This document shows positions 34,085-46,262 of a stretch of 64,000 nt of DNA, piece after piece. The notes beneath the pieces were generated by a model. It worked only from the letters and a program-made list of their open reading frames with translations. It was not told the DNA's origin and made no database searches. The stretch is from Salvia splendens. Its lineage: Eukaryota; Streptophyta; Magnoliopsida; Lamiales; Lamiaceae. Every line of letters starts with the position of its first letter. Positions within the stretch are counted from its first letter, which is position 1. The DNA lies in NCBI RefSeq assembly GCF_004379255.2, contig NC_056036.1, forward strand, positions 37,214,076-37,278,075, read 5' to 3'. Made by a program: the position numbers and the translations under genes.

Positions 34085-35273
34085 CTTGGATCTTGAATGA
34101 AATAACAGTCGATCATCTTCTCCAAAGCCTCAAACCTCAGTATCTTACCAGATTCACTAGCTCCAAACAATGTTTCAACTTGGAACTAGGAATGGCCTCG
34201 GTTAGCATGTCTGCAGCATTATCCTCTGTGGAAACTTTATGGATTCTCACCTTCCCCTTGCTCACCTCATCTCTGATGAAATGTAACTTCACATCCATCT
34301 GCTGGAGTTCCCAGTCCTTGTGAGCTACAATGGCTAGCAATATTCTTATTGAGCTATGCTTCACCACAGGAGAGAATATCTCATTATAATCAATGCCTTC
34401 TCTTTGTGTGAATCCCTTAGCCACCAGCCTAGCCTTATACCTCACTTCATTATTTCTGAAAGCTTCTATCTTTTTCTTGTACACCCATTTGCAGCCTATA
34501 CATTTCTGGTGCTTTGGTCTTAATACCAGAATCCAGGTGTGATTCTTGTACAAGGAATCGATCTCTTCTTGCATATCCTTGAGCCACCTATCCTTTTCTG
34601 GGCTTCTCACTGCCTCCTTATAGGTTGAGGGTTCATGATACTCAATTTCTTCTGCAACTGTGAGCGCATAGTACAACATGTCATAGTCACTGAATCTTGA
34701 TGGAAGTTTAATCTGTCTCCTCGGCTTATCTCTTGCTATAACATGACTCTTCTGCCTCTCACTCGATTCCTCTGTCTGAAATGTGGGTGGAGGCTCCTCA
34801 CAAGGTGCATTAACATCACCATCACATTCTCTCTGTTCATCCCCAGTGAGCTCCACCTCAAAATGAGTAGTCTCTAGTTTCTGTGGCAGATATGACATCT
34901 CATCTTCCTTGAATACCACATCCCTACTGATCACAACTTGCCCCAAATCTTTCTCTGTGCACCACAGCCTGTAGCCTTTTACACCCCTTTGATAACCCAA
35001 CATGACACATTTCAATGCTCTTGGATCTAGCTTAGTTCTCTTGGCATGAGCATACACTCTACATCCAAAACTCTTCAACTTTGTGTAATCTCCTGCAGAC
35101 CCATACCATCTCATATCAGGTGTGTCATTCTCAATCGAAGCAGATGGGCTCTTGTTGATGAGAACCACAGCTGTAGATGCAGCCTCGGCCCAGAAATGCT
35201 TTGGCATGCCTGAGGAAATAAACATGCACCTGAGCCTCTCCAAAATGGTTCTATTGCCTCTCGGCCACTCCAT
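34085..35273 (-). pseudogene. Copia B integrase tail fused to RT start and RNase H tail
   Basis: Picks up the integrase in another frame (NRTILERLRCMF, KSFGCRVYAHAKRTKLDPRA), then the RT start (GCKWVYKKKIEAFRNNEVRY, FSPVVKHSSIRILLAIVAHK, QQMDVK). It jumps straight to LHFIRDEVSKGKVRIHKV and DNAADMLTEAIPSSK, the RNase H tail. Everything between, including the YVDD catalytic site, is missing. The join is at DVK, a motif present on both sides in intact elements, so a microhomology or template-switch deletion is likely. Not autonomous. Confidence 0.9.
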
Positions 35274-37035
35274 TCTGTTGAGGGTTGTGAGGGACAGTGC
35301 GGTGTCTTCTTATTCCCTTATTCTTGAAGAACTCATCAAACTTGGATGAAAGAAACTCAAGCCCGTTGTCTGTTCTGAGGCATTTCAGACTACTGCTCTT
35401 TTCTGTTTCAACTTCAGTGCACCACTCTTGAAACTTAGCAAAGGCTTCAGATTTCTCTTTCATCACATAGAGCCAAATATTCCTAGAGAAATCATCTATT
35501 ATGGAAAGAAAATACCTCCCTCCACCCATGCTTTGGATTGGTGATGGCCCCCAAATGTCTGCATATGCATATTCCAAAGGCTTTGTTGAAGTATGTTTTC
35601 CAACAACGTACTGCAGTTTCTTGCTCTTTCCAAGTATGCACTCCTTACAAGACCTGAGTTCCTTCTCATCTGATTCCCCTTCAAAAGCAATCAGTCCTTT
35701 CTTGGCAAGTTCCTTCAGACCACCATATCCCAGATGGCCAAGTCTATGATTCCAGTCGATCAGCCTCAATCTGACCACTGCATTCACTTGATGTGCATCC
35801 ACGGCATTGGCTCTGAGATAGTACAAGTTGTTCACTCTTTCAGCCACCATGAGAACCTTACTTCCCTTCAGAACTTTCATAAAACCATCAGCAAGAATGG
35901 TTGTGAAACCCTTTCTCTCAAGCATTCCAAGAGATATAAGATTTCTCTTTATTGATGGGATGTATCTCACTTCTGATAAGATCTTCTGTGATCCATCTTC
36001 CATAGCTAGCCTTACACTTCCCATGCCCTTCACTTGACACACTTGGTTGTTCCCCAGCAGTACTGAACCAGTAGCATCTTGAAGATCCATCAGCCATTTC
36101 TTCTTGGAGGTCATGTGAAAGCTGCATCCAGAATCCATCACCCACACATCCGGTGATTCATCCTCAGTCACATTCATAACCTGAGCAACTTCAACCTCCT
36201 GAGTAACATCAGCAGTGTCTGGCGCGATATCACCCTCAGCCTGCTTCCTTTTCCAAGAATAGCAGTGCTTCTTTATGTGCCCAGGTTTCTTGTAATAGTG
36301 GCAGGACCTGGCCTCCTTCTCATCTCCAAGTTTCTCCTTCCATGGCTTTGTCTTCTTGTTAAACTTCTTCTTGCCAAATTTCTTGGGATCAAATCTGATA
36401 TTAAGGCTTTCACTGGCTGGATCAGTGACCCTTTCTGCCACTTTCTGGAACTCTTTCATCTTGAGTGCAGAATGCACTTCCTCATATGTAATCTTGGAAT
36501 CCCTTCCAAGCAAGATCGCATCCTTGAATTGCTCAAAGCTTCTAGGCAGAGAATTGAGAAGCATAAGAGCTTTATCCTCATCTTTAATCTCTTCTCCTAT
36601 ATTCTCAAGATCATCCAAACACTTGGCAAAGTCTTCGAGCTGCTTCCCTATGTTTCTTGATTCTGAGAATTTGAATGTGAACAGCTTCTGCTTAAGCAAA
36701 AGCCTGTTGCTGAGGGACTTGGTCATATACAATGACTCAAGCTTGGCCCACACTCCAGCCGCGGTCTCTTCCTTGGAAACCTCCCTAAGCACCCGATCAC
36801 TCAGGCTGAGGATTATAGTGCTATAGGCTCGATCATGAAGTTCCTGAGCCTTGACATCAGCCTTCTCTCCCTCTGGGTCCGATTTTTTCTTCAATACATC
36901 ACACGAGCCCTGTTGCATGAGAACCGCCTTCATCTTGAGACGCCATAGTCCAAAATCGTTTTTACCGGTGAACTTCTCCATGTCGAACTTCGCGGTCGTC
37001 ATCTTGCGGATTGGAATTCCCACAGACGGCGCCAA
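35251..37035 (-). pseudogene. Copia B gag, protease and integrase
   Basis: A 594-residue open frame; the natural start is probably the ATG of MTTAKFDMEKFTG near 37,002. The gag UBN2-type region includes AGVWAKLESLYMTKSLSNRL. The zinc knuckle reads CHYYKKPGHIKKHC, with Tyr in place of the second Cys. The protease VWVMDSGCSFHMT is intact. Integrase has NHRLGHLGYGGL, YADIWGPSP, LRTDNGLEF and PQQNGVAERQ, where a small deletion shifts the frame into a stop at 35,251. Confidence 0.9.
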
Positions 37036-37525
37036 TTTGTTAAGATTGGATGACTAAACCGATCAACAACGAAGAACACTTTCTTCTCCGAGAACTCAAA
37101 CGAGCAAAACCAAAAATATGAAAAATTGCAGAAGTAAATGGACACAGCTGTTTACGTGGTTCGGCTCAATCGAACCTACGTCCACGGGAGAATCACGAAC
37201 ACTTTATTTCAAGGATTGCAATTGCACAATAACAAGAATGCATTCTAGAATCGATAGTTCACTCTTCACTCAAGAACTCTCATCAAGAACAAAGATGAAA
37301 TCCCTAATCGACTCATCACAAAGACAATGCACACTCTCTTGATCTGTTGTAGTTGTTATGAGCTGTTATCATGGCTCCTTGGACTCTTAAACCATCCCAA
37401 CCGCTTTCACAACCGAGCTTACCGTTGATAGCCGTTGCAACCAACTTTTGAAACTGCACTCTCAGATTTTGCTATTCAGTCCCTGAACTTTTCTCGGTTA
37501 TTCATTTAAGTATCCACTTTCAACA

Positions 37526-38592
37526 GAGGTTTTGCCAGGCGATGGTCAAACAAGGGTTCAAACAAAGTCAATCAGATCACACACTCTTCACGAAGAAGAT
37601 GGGAGATAAGATAACTTGTCTAATTATCTACGTGGACGACATGATTATCACTGGGGATGACAGTGAGGAAATTCTAAGCCTGAGAGAGAACTTATTCAAG
37701 GAGTTCGCGATGAAAGATCTAGGAGCATTGAAGTATTTCCTTGGAATTGAAGTATTGAGATCCAGACATGGAATATTTCTGAGGCAGAAAAAGTACGTCC
37801 TAGATTTGTCAGCAGAAATAGGTTTATTGGAGTGCAAGCCAGCAGAAACTCCCATGATCACAAATCACGGCTTAAAGATAGATCAAGGGGCTGATCTTGC
37901 AGATCGAGGATAGTATCAACGACTGGTAGGAAAGCTCATCTACTTATCTCACACTCGGCCAGACATTACTTATGCAGTTGGCATAGTTAGTCAGTTCATG
38001 CACCAACCACAGACTGACCACATGGAAGCAGCCTTAAGAATCGTCCGATACCTGAAAGGGACGGTGGGATATGGGGTGTTTCTAGCCAAAAGGCAAGACC
38101 TTGAAATTGACGGGTACACTGATGCTGATTGGGCAAGCAATCCCGTCGATAGGAAGCCCACAGTGGGTTACTTCACCTTTGTTGGAGGCAATCTTGTTAC
38201 GTGGAGGAGCAAGAAGCAGAAGGTGGTAGCCTTGTCAAGTGTCGAGGCGGAGTTCAGAGGAATTAAGAGTGGACTTATGGAAATCATGTGGTTAAGAAGG
38301 CTGCTAACAGAAATTGGCTACCCACCTACACGGAAGAGCCAATTATTCTGTGACAACAAAGCAACAATCAGTATCTCAGAGAATCCGGTCCAACACGATA
38401 GAACGAAGCATGTGGAAGTCGGCAGACACTTCATCAAAGAAAATCTCGAGGCGGGCACCATTGAGTTCCCCGTTTGTACGGTCCGAGGAACAACTGGCAG
38501 ACATCTTGACCAAAGCAGTCCATCCAAAGGCCTTCAAGGCGATTTTAGGCAAGTTGAGTATCGGGGATACCGTTGCTCAACTTGAGGGGAAG
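37526..38592 (+). pseudogene. Copia A reverse transcriptase 3' part and RNase H
   Basis: Resumes after Copia B with RFCQAMVKQGFKQSQSDHTL and the catalytic YVDDMIITG (about 37,627), then LGALKYFLGIEV. TAG at 37,911-37,913 interrupts. RNase H follows with YTDADWASNPVDRKPTVGYF, SSVEAEFRGIKSG and FCDNKATISISENP. The frame shifts near 38,480, so the ADILTKAV tail is read in another frame. The YVDD site itself is preserved. Confidence 0.9.
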
Positions 38593-38856
38593 TGTCAAAG
38601 CATATCAAATAAGATATTCCCTCCAATAGAGAAGATCACGGAATTAATTGATTGATACAATTACATAATAGCCTAGAATAGATTGATCACAATTGCGATC
38701 CTTTACATAGTTAGGGAACGGTTTTTCCCTATATATTTAGAGGCTACAAATCATTGTAATTCATTCAATTGGAATACAATACATCTTCTACTCATATCTT
38801 CTACTTACAATCTTTTCCCCAATATGATCTGCCTCTCTCGATTACCATTGTCAAGA
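38593..38856 (+). repeat. 3' LTR of Copia A
   Basis: Directly follows the polypurine tract and matches the 5' LTR with about 7 substitutions in 264 bases. Confidence 0.85.
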
Positions 38857-40718
38857 GGCTCCTTCATATTTCCATATATTAAAAAATAATTGATAGGATA
38901 TACCACCTCATCATGCCTATGTGGTGTGGATGGTCCACTTAATTTTTCTCAATGAGCTACGCATATCAAACCTCATCACACATATACATAATCAAGTAAT
39001 GTTTCTTTAAACAAAATTTAATTCGACCGTAACATCCATGAAAATTAAAGCGGCGAATCAATCTTTCATTGTCATATTCCGTCCTATATGCAATAGAATC
39101 TAGGATCTTAGATGCCTAGGGCAAGTAAAACATATTTAATCAGAATAGTCGAAAACAAATTAAAATATTCGATGCGTATTTTTGTGTCAAATCTTTTTTT
39201 TTTAATTAAGATTGTTAGTTGGGCTGGGATTGGATTTTAAATTAAAAAAAAACTAAAAAACCAAATTATATTTAATATACTCAATATAATGTTATTTAAA
39301 TATCATTTTTTTAATAGTCTATTCTGATATTTTTAAAAAATATTTATAGCCTATACACAAATATATACTCCATTCAAAATCTTTTATTTTGGATTTTTAG
39401 GATCTTTTAGTTCAATTCTGATTTAGTTATAAAAGTTCGGATTTTCGTATTCAGATTTTCGGATATTTAGAATATATATTCTCTCAACATTTGAATTTTC
39501 TGATGAACTTAAATTAGTAAAAAATCATATTCGAAATGTGTATGCTCATCCTTAAAGAAACGTTGATTATGATAAGTCTATAGTAAGTTAAAAAAAAAAC
39601 TCCTGTACATGAATTTTTGTGAGTCTATAGATGCACAGAAGAGATAAGAAAGGAGTATGGTAATTGTGAAGGATTATTATGGACGTTTGGGATTGGCTCA
39701 TACGATTTCATGTTGTGTTTGCGCCACATCCTTCAAGTTCAACCATCCCTCGTGGAAAATATTTGTTCTCGCATTCAAGATGTGGACATCAATACACATT
39801 TTTTTTCTTTTCATTTGTTTATAATTTTTCTATTTTAAAAGTGAGATCCACGTCTAACTAATTTAATTTTCTAGTATTTGTCTTCGTAAAGTCAAATAAT
39901 ATTTTAAAATCCGTATGGAGTTAAAAAGAGGCTTATAAATGGGATGGAGACAGAATTACTTATTTTACGAAATCAATATTTTAAATTGGTCGAATAAAAT
40001 GTACTAGTAGTATCTATATATAGTTGGATCTGAAGTCTCGCTTCAAAATTACAAGCTGTTTTATATAAATCCATGGACCTAAAAGGCCCAACTTTAAATG
40101 GGCCTAATAACTCTGAATTTCTTCTTTTTTTTATAACTCTGAATTCTTATTTCATCTATCAAACACACTCTCTCTCTTCCTTTGCTTGCAGATTTCTTCT
40201 TTTTTTTTTCTCAGTATAATCATTCGGCATTTCCATTTGATATCGAGTTGCAATTTGACTGTGATTGAAATTTAGAGAATGTCAGGCACTACTCTGATCC
40301 AGTGATGATAATTTCTCAACCCATACAATTTCTGAGTCATAAATTCGTTCCTTCAATTTCAATTCAAATGAATTTCCGATATACTAGTTCGTGGTTTGTT
40401 AATTGATTGTATTGATTTGGATCTTTCTTCTAAAAATCAGCTGAGCTCAACGCTTCTGTGGATAAATTTTGGTCTCTGATGGCTCATGGCTCCTTCTTCT
40501 CCAATCGGTTTGTATTTAATTAAATTCGAATTTGATTTTCCAACTGTGTTTTCGCGACGTTTTATTCAAAATTGGGGCGAGCAGTTCTCCATGTTCGTAT
40601 AACTCAATGTGATTCGTCGCTATAAAAAGCATTAGCTCCGTCGAGATCTCAGATTTCCGGAGCTCAGCGTTGTCATATCCTGTCGCCTTGTGGAGGGGGT
40701 TGCTGCCATTACCCCTTA
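38857..40718. other. Intergenic stretch
   Basis: 38,857-38,945 is the right half of the sequence split by Copia A. 39,665-39,830 resembles 52,870-53,010 (ctcgtggaaaatatttgttc, ttcaagatg, acat), a low-copy repeat. From about 40,140 the DNA is less AT-rich, with CT-rich leader-like sequence, but I could not define a gene. Confidence 0.45.
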
Positions 40719-42556
40719 GACCATCCACTGCGCGGTCCCTCCACCGTTCCTTAAACTACTATTTGATGACCCCACTGTACTTTATTCCTCCATCCCTTAG
40801 TTGCAACCCTCTGTTCCTTAACCGTCTCTTATTCCGTCCCTTAAATTACTATTCATTTAATTTAATTTTTTTTCCAACACAATTCAATTAAAACAAACAC
40901 ACTTTATTAAAAAACACACAACATAAAAAAACCCACAACATAATTTAAAATACAAATTTAAAGAAAATAAAAAAAAACTACTCCGCCGATTAATCATCCT
41001 CCGGAGGCGATCGAGGTTGAGGGGGAGTCGGAAGGCCAAGTTGTGCTGCCATATGCACAATTCCGTTCCACCAGGCCGCGAATTGGGCGTGCGAGAAGCG
41101 GGAAGTGTCCGCCATTGTGGCGGTCATGTACGCCACCATAAGTGTGTCTGAGCCTCCCCGCGAGCCCGATCCCGAGGCCGTCTGGCTTGATTCGCCTCGG
41201 CCCTTCCTCGCTCTAGCCGCTTTCGCCGCCTTCGTCCCTTGCGACCGACGGCGCCCACGGCTGGATCCTCCAGCATCGCCGACTGTACCCGCAAACTCCT
41301 GCGATTCAGCCTCATGTGGGCTGATGCCCTCAGCGATGTCACCACCAGACGAGTATTGGCCACTCGCCGTATGCTTCGTGCGCTTCGAGTTTGAGCCCGA
41401 GCTGGAGCGGAAACCGCCGGCCCACCGTTCCTCGTCCTTCACGCCCTGCCAAACATCAACAAATCTGAATTGTTGACGGGTGTCCTGGTAGTAGGCGCGC
41501 AAAGCGGACGTCAAAATGTGGTTGCCGTGGCGCCGCTTTGGTAGCACGCCGCTTCGGCCGAGTAGAGGCCGCAGAATTTTTTGACCTGTCGGTCCACTCG
41601 ATCAAAGTGAGAGCGGAGCATTTTATATTTGCGCTTGCGGGAGCCTTTCGGCTTTATCTGGTGGTAGACCTCGCAGACCTTTTCCCAGAAACACTTCTGG
41701 GGTTGCTGATTCCCGACGATGGGATCGTACGAGACTGTGATCCAGGCGTTGTACACCGCCAGCGTTTCGTGGTTGTTGTACGGATGTCGGCCTAGATCCT
41801 CTTCCTCCTCCTCCTCGTCCTCTTCCGCCTGGGGTTGTACACCGCCTCGTCCACCTCCACCGCCTCGCCTACTCCCGGCGTTGGATCAATGGGAAAATCC
41901 TCCCGGATCTGGGATAATCCCTGCGAATACCGCAGGCCGGAGGGATGGGCATATGCATCAACGTCAAAGTTGGGTGGTTGGTATCCCCCGGCGTCGCCGA
42001 ACCCTGAGTCCCCGGCTTCGACGCATTGGAACCGCCCAGTGTGTTGATCATGGTCTCCCAATCGCCGAAGGCGTTGAGATCCCACCCGCCGGAGCAGGAA
42101 CCGCCGTAATTGCCTTCGCCGGACATCTTGTGATGAGAGGAAATTTAGATGATAGAAGAATAGATGTGTAGTTGTGTGTGAAATGAGGATGAGTGTAGGA
42201 GTATTTATAGAGTAAAAAAATTAATTAAAAAAAAACAAAAAAAAACGGTATTATTACCTTTAGAATTTTTTTATTTTATTTTTTATTTTTTTTTAAAAAA
42301 ATTTGAAATTTTTTTTAAAAAATTATTTATTGCATTAGCACGTGACGACGCCCACTCGCGGGCCGGCGAGTGGGCGTCACGCACGACGCCGGGTCGCGCC
42401 ACGTCGCATAGGCGAGTGGCGAGACGGCCCGTCACTTGTCTCGGCGACACGGGACGCGTGACAGGACGGCACGGGACGGGTGCTGCAACGCTGCGCGACG
42501 GACCCGTCTCTCCGGGACTGGTCGCGGGACGTCAGCGCGCCGCGTAGTGGATGCTC
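40719..42556 (-). mobile_element. PIF/Harbinger element carrying only ORF1
   Basis: Left end GACCATCCACTGCGCGGTCC, right end gcgccgcgtagtggatgctc, with TTA at 40,716-40,718 and 42,557-42,559. The 1.84-kb element has a minus-strand promoter-like region (tataaatactcc near 42,205) and one gene, the ORF1. A GC-rich subterminal zone with repeated ggacg/gacgg motifs is at 42,340-42,545. No transposase motifs. Confidence 0.85.
40990..42126 (-). pseudogene. Harbinger ORF1 (Myb/SANT-like), frameshifted
   Basis: Begins MSGEGNYGGSCSGGWDLNAF at 42,126. The frame changes near 42,000 (GGYQPPNFDVDAYAHPSGLR) and again near 41,800, after which the Myb-like domain reads VYNAWITVSYDPIVGNQQPQ and CFWEKVCEVYHQIKP (41,756-41,640). 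It shifts once more near 41,530 into the Ser/Gly-rich tail that ends RSPPEDD at 40,990. At least three frameshifts. Same protein class as 7092-8161, but clearly a different lineage. Confidence 0.8.
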
Positions 42557-42881
42557 TTAGGACTGACCATGACAAAAACATTCACTCTCATTTTTTTTTT
42601 GAATTATTCGTTTCCAGTGATGAAATCAATTTTTAAATTACACCATCTTTCGGGACTGATATTTCCCCTGCTGAGATTCTGCAATTCTGAGGCTTTTTAA
42701 AAATATAAGTATTTTGCTTTTATTTAACTTTTATGGCTTTTCCTTATTCGTGAGCAGAAAATAATAGCAATGTCCAACAAAAAATACTTAATTTTACTTG
42801 AATATAGTTAGAATGGCATTTAGTATCTCACTCCGTCCATAAAAAAATAGTACTATTTGTTATAATTCACGAGTTTTAATA

Positions 42882-43109
42882 CTCCCTCCCGTCCCAGTTT
42901 AGAAGTGCAATTTATTTATGGCACGTGTTTTAACAAATTGTTGGAGTGTGTAATAATTTATTTTTTTATGAAAGTAATGACATTTGAGTATAAATTTCAT
43001 CAGATTGAAGTTAAATTTTATGTCTAAATATGGTAAATTCTAAATGAGACCCTTAAACTGGGACGGATGAAAATGGCAAAATATGACTCTTAAATTGAGA
43101 GGGATGGAG
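42882..43109. mobile_element. Stowaway MITE
   Basis: CTCCCTCCCGTCCCAGTTTA at the left and taaattgagagggatggag at the right, TA on both sides. It ends 61 bases downstream of the terpene synthase pseudogene stop. Confidence 0.8.
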
Positions 43110-43170
43110 TATTTATTTATTCCAAGGATGATAGAATATGAACCCTAGTAAAATCTAACATGCCCGACTT

Positions 43171-45285
43171 CTAAACAATAGGTTTAAAGAACAAACTCGA
43201 AATCCGGTCCTTAATAAGAGGGTTCTGAATTCCATGGCCGTCTCCAAGTTGGTACATGTATTGTGCCATTCTACCAAGATCAACAGCCTTTTTTATGAAT
43301 TCTTTTGAAAAATGTGAATCTGTGACTCTTTCTTCATTCATCCTTTTCCAGCTCTTCCATATTAAAAATCTTGCATGTTCACGAGCCTCTTCAACCGAAG
43401 CTCCTGATTCCTTCATGTAGCACTGAATCGATTCTGCCACATCACCTCTTTCCATCTCATTCTAAACAAGCATTAAAAATGTGTCACGATCATATGTTAA
43501 ATCTCAAGATAAACATTATACTATTATTCATAGATTAGCAGCAGATGTATGGGGTGACCGATAACAAATTTTCCATTTGGATTGATGGAAAATCGTCATG
43601 GCGTATATATTTGCGTATATATTTATATTGCGTTAAGAGTACGAACCGCTGATGTTGCAAGGTCATCGAACTAAGTCTTGATATTGGTACAAACTATCGA
43701 CAGCGGTTATCTGTATTGGATTTGTGACGAGGAAGAATGCACCTTCATTTGCCATTTGGTATATATCCTTTTTGTATTCTTAAAACCATAAGATAGATAA
43801 GATTGGATCATAATCTTAGAAGAAGAAAAATGTAAACGATGGTGGAACATGCTAAAAACGTGACAAATGCACCTTCATTTGCCATTTTGGCTAAGATTAT
43901 TATAAAGAGTTGATAAGTTTTAGGACTTATGATGTAACTTACCTGTGAATAACATCATTGAAGAGGTGTAGTTCATCCAAGGTAGCATATACATCAAATA
44001 TATCATCGATTAGTGTAATTAAGATGTTTGCTTTGGTGGCCATGATCCTTGACAAATAACACTCCACTATTCTATCTCTTGCAAATGGTAGCTTTTCACT
44101 TAGTCTTGTTTGCTTCCACCATCTATACATATCATTCACAAATAGTAGTAGTAAAGTTTATGAGAGAATATGTGAGAAAAACACTACTATTATAGATGAT
44201 TAATCAATATATCTGGAGATGAGTTTGAGTTCTCGTTGATGCATTGATTGAGTAATGTTGAATTCCAACTTTGCAAGCTCAAGAATTGTTGGATTCATTT
44301 CGGATCTTCTGCCATAGGCCTCAATGAACCATCTTGCATTCGGCCGCCTTTGAATTCTCCAATGGATTGGGAGATCCAAAGCATATCAAACCATTTCTAA
44401 AAGATTATGATCATCGTCTCCTTCGTCAACAATTTTCTGCAGATATTTGGTGGCAAATTCATTGGCCAACTCCAAAGTTTCTTCACCATGTGTAAGTAGG
44501 AAAGAAGCTTCATATAATTGCAACATTCCTCTCCTATCATCACAAAGGCTCGTTTTGAAATCGCCCTTCTCATTCTTGAAACAATCAAACACATCTATCA
44601 TAGAGCAAACCAACCTCATAAGTACCAAGCTTCAAACATTTAGATCATATACTACTACATTATACATAGATATATTATGAGTTGTAACATGCACCTTGAG
44701 AAACTCGAAAACCATGCTCTCTAAGTAGTCTGAATTCAAGCGCTGTTGAGTACAAATCCCTTTCCTTTGTATCAAAATTATTCTCATGGTAAATACAAGT
44801 CAAGATTTGGTTGATTTCTAGGTTGAAATGATGAGATATAGCGAGCCTCGGCAGATCATCAATCAACTCCAGTCGTCGATCCCTTCCATTTTTTGGTGCA
44901 GCGACAACATCTTCACTCGTGCAATCAGCTCAAGAACTCGCTTCGAATGTCTCTCTTCCTTTAGTGATATTTAGAATTTACAAACTAATTAATTAATTTT
45001 TTTATTAAAAAATATTAAGAAATTAAAGATGCATGAGAAATGGTGGTGTACCGTATATTGGGTGGTGAGCGATTGAATATAGTTGAAATCCCAAAAGGAA
45101 GGTTTGTAGTTTGCATATCGTCGAGCAGGGACTGGGACAGTCGTCGTCTGAGCGGAAGGCATAGCATTGCATCGGGTGGAGGAGCGCCTCGGCCGGGTTG
45201 TAGCTCCGCCGTGGAAGGTGGTGTAAGAATGGTGGGGTGGCTTGTGAGGAATTGGAAGAGATATATGCATGGATAAATTAGCCAT
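43171..45285 (-). pseudogene. Monoterpene synthase (TPS-b) pseudogene
   Basis: Intact relatives cyclise geranyl diphosphate in plastids. Exon 1 (45,285-45,052): Ser/Thr/His-rich transit peptide, then RRYANYKPSFW, an RRx8W motif. Exon 2 (44,958-44,695): frameshift before [16 protein letters not shown]. Exon 3 (44,594 to about 44,213): [16 protein letters not shown], then TGA after LLEMV, and the donor reads AT instead of GT. Exon 4 (44,122-43,943): [17 protein letters not shown], loss of about 15 codons after ECY, then the metal-binding IDDIFDVY. Exon 5 is not found. Exon 6 (about 43,745-43,640) is a remnant: FFLVTNPI, then the NSE-type motif (DDLATSA) pulled out of frame by deletion. Exon 7 (43,461-43,171): MERGDVAESIQCYMKES to the normal stop. 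The many independent lesions rule out function. Exact product class unknown. Confidence 0.9.
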
Positions 45286-46262
45286 TTTGGTGAAGATGAT
45301 TTTCTTAATTTCTTGCTCGAAGTTGGATGTGTTCGAATTATGGTGTTACAATCTCAACTATTTATAGTAGTTGCAATGGTGATCACTTACGTACCATAAA
45401 GTATTGTGGGACCATGGGTAGTTTTTTAAACAAAACTATTGTGAAAATAAATAATGAGGTCACTCTTAGTTTTACCATTATTATTAATTCAAAACCACGA
45501 TTCAGGAAGGTTATAGGTTGCGAATTGATAATATTTTACGTAACAATATTTTTGTGATGAATTGACAACCACAAAGATTTTTAATCCTCAACTGAATTGG
45601 CATTATTTTCCCTACATTTCAAAGTTGGACTTGGATGTGATCAAACTATGGTGTTGCACTCCCAACTATGTAATGTCGAAATGGTTAATAGATGTGGACT
45701 ACCATATACAGTATATAAAATATAAATTTGAAGTGATATTATCTTTATAATATAAAAAAATCTTTATAATAAAAAATTTTAGTAGTACTATATAAAAGTG
45801 TATCCCCCAGGAAAAAAAAACAAAAAACAAATTAGTACTACAAATTAACATGAATAACACATGTTTATAGATTTTTATATTTTGAGTGGCTTATGTTTGT
45901 AGATTTGTACTGTCGGGTGCGTTAGTGTGCTAACTAATTTACAGTAATAACTACTAATATAACTTGCAATTTTGTATATTAAAATTATCAACACAAAGAC
46001 ATAATTATATCAATACAACATGTAAATTTAAATATCAACATAAAGACATAAGTTTATCAACACAAGAAGATTGATAAATTTATGTTTTGTGTTGATATTT
46101 TTAACATACAAAATTGATATTAGTTATTAGTTATTACTGTAAGTTAGTGAGTATTTGATCACACACCTTGTACTATATATGTTTTTGTGGTTGTAGAAAC
46201 AAATTAAGATGAACAACATGTTAGGAAGATTTTTATAATACGTGACACCCTCTCGTTATTAA
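45286..46262. other. Upstream of the terpene synthase pseudogene
   Basis: About 640 AT-rich bases without a gene, then the palindromic MITE at 45,929-46,148. Confidence 0.5.
45929..46148. mobile_element. Palindromic MITE of unknown family
   Basis: The first 75 bases (actaatttacagtaataact ... attatcaacacaaagacata) recur inverted at the right end (ttatgttttgtgttgatatt ... agttattactgtaagttagt). The whole 220 bp could fold into one hairpin. No target duplication is certain. Confidence 0.65.

Larger units (their letters stand above)
33588..37525 (-). mobile_element. Copia retrotransposon B, nested and internally deleted
   Basis: Two 488-bp LTRs (33,588-34,075 and 37,038-37,525; minus-strand sense TGTTGAAAGTGG...CAATCTTAACA) differ at about four positions (roughly 0.8%), so the insertion is recent. 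The target duplication GAGGT is perfect (33,583-33,587 and 37,526-37,530), inside Copia A's RT. On the minus strand TGGCGCCGTCTGTGGG follows the 5' LTR (primer-binding site) and AAGGTGGAGAT precedes the 3' LTR (polypurine tract). Coding runs on the minus strand. Confidence 0.95.
29347..38856 (+). mobile_element. Copia retrotransposon A, degenerate, interrupted by Copia B
   Basis: 5' LTR 29,347-29,610 and 3' LTR 38,593-38,856 (about 264 bp each, starting TGTCAAAGCATATC) differ at about 7 positions (roughly 2.7%). The primer-binding site TGGTATCAGAGC (initiator Met tRNA) is at 29,611-29,622; the polypurine tract CTTGAGGGGAAG is at 38,581-38,592. Gene order gag, protease, integrase, RT, RNase H is Copia. 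Flanking ggttc (left) and ggctc (right) are a probable 5-bp target duplication with one change. Copia B occupies 33,588-37,525. Confidence 0.9.

Noticed and set aside
40140..40680. Leader and first exon of an unannotated gene
   Set aside because: CT-rich leader-like text is present, but no ATG with an open, domain-bearing frame follows before the Harbinger element.
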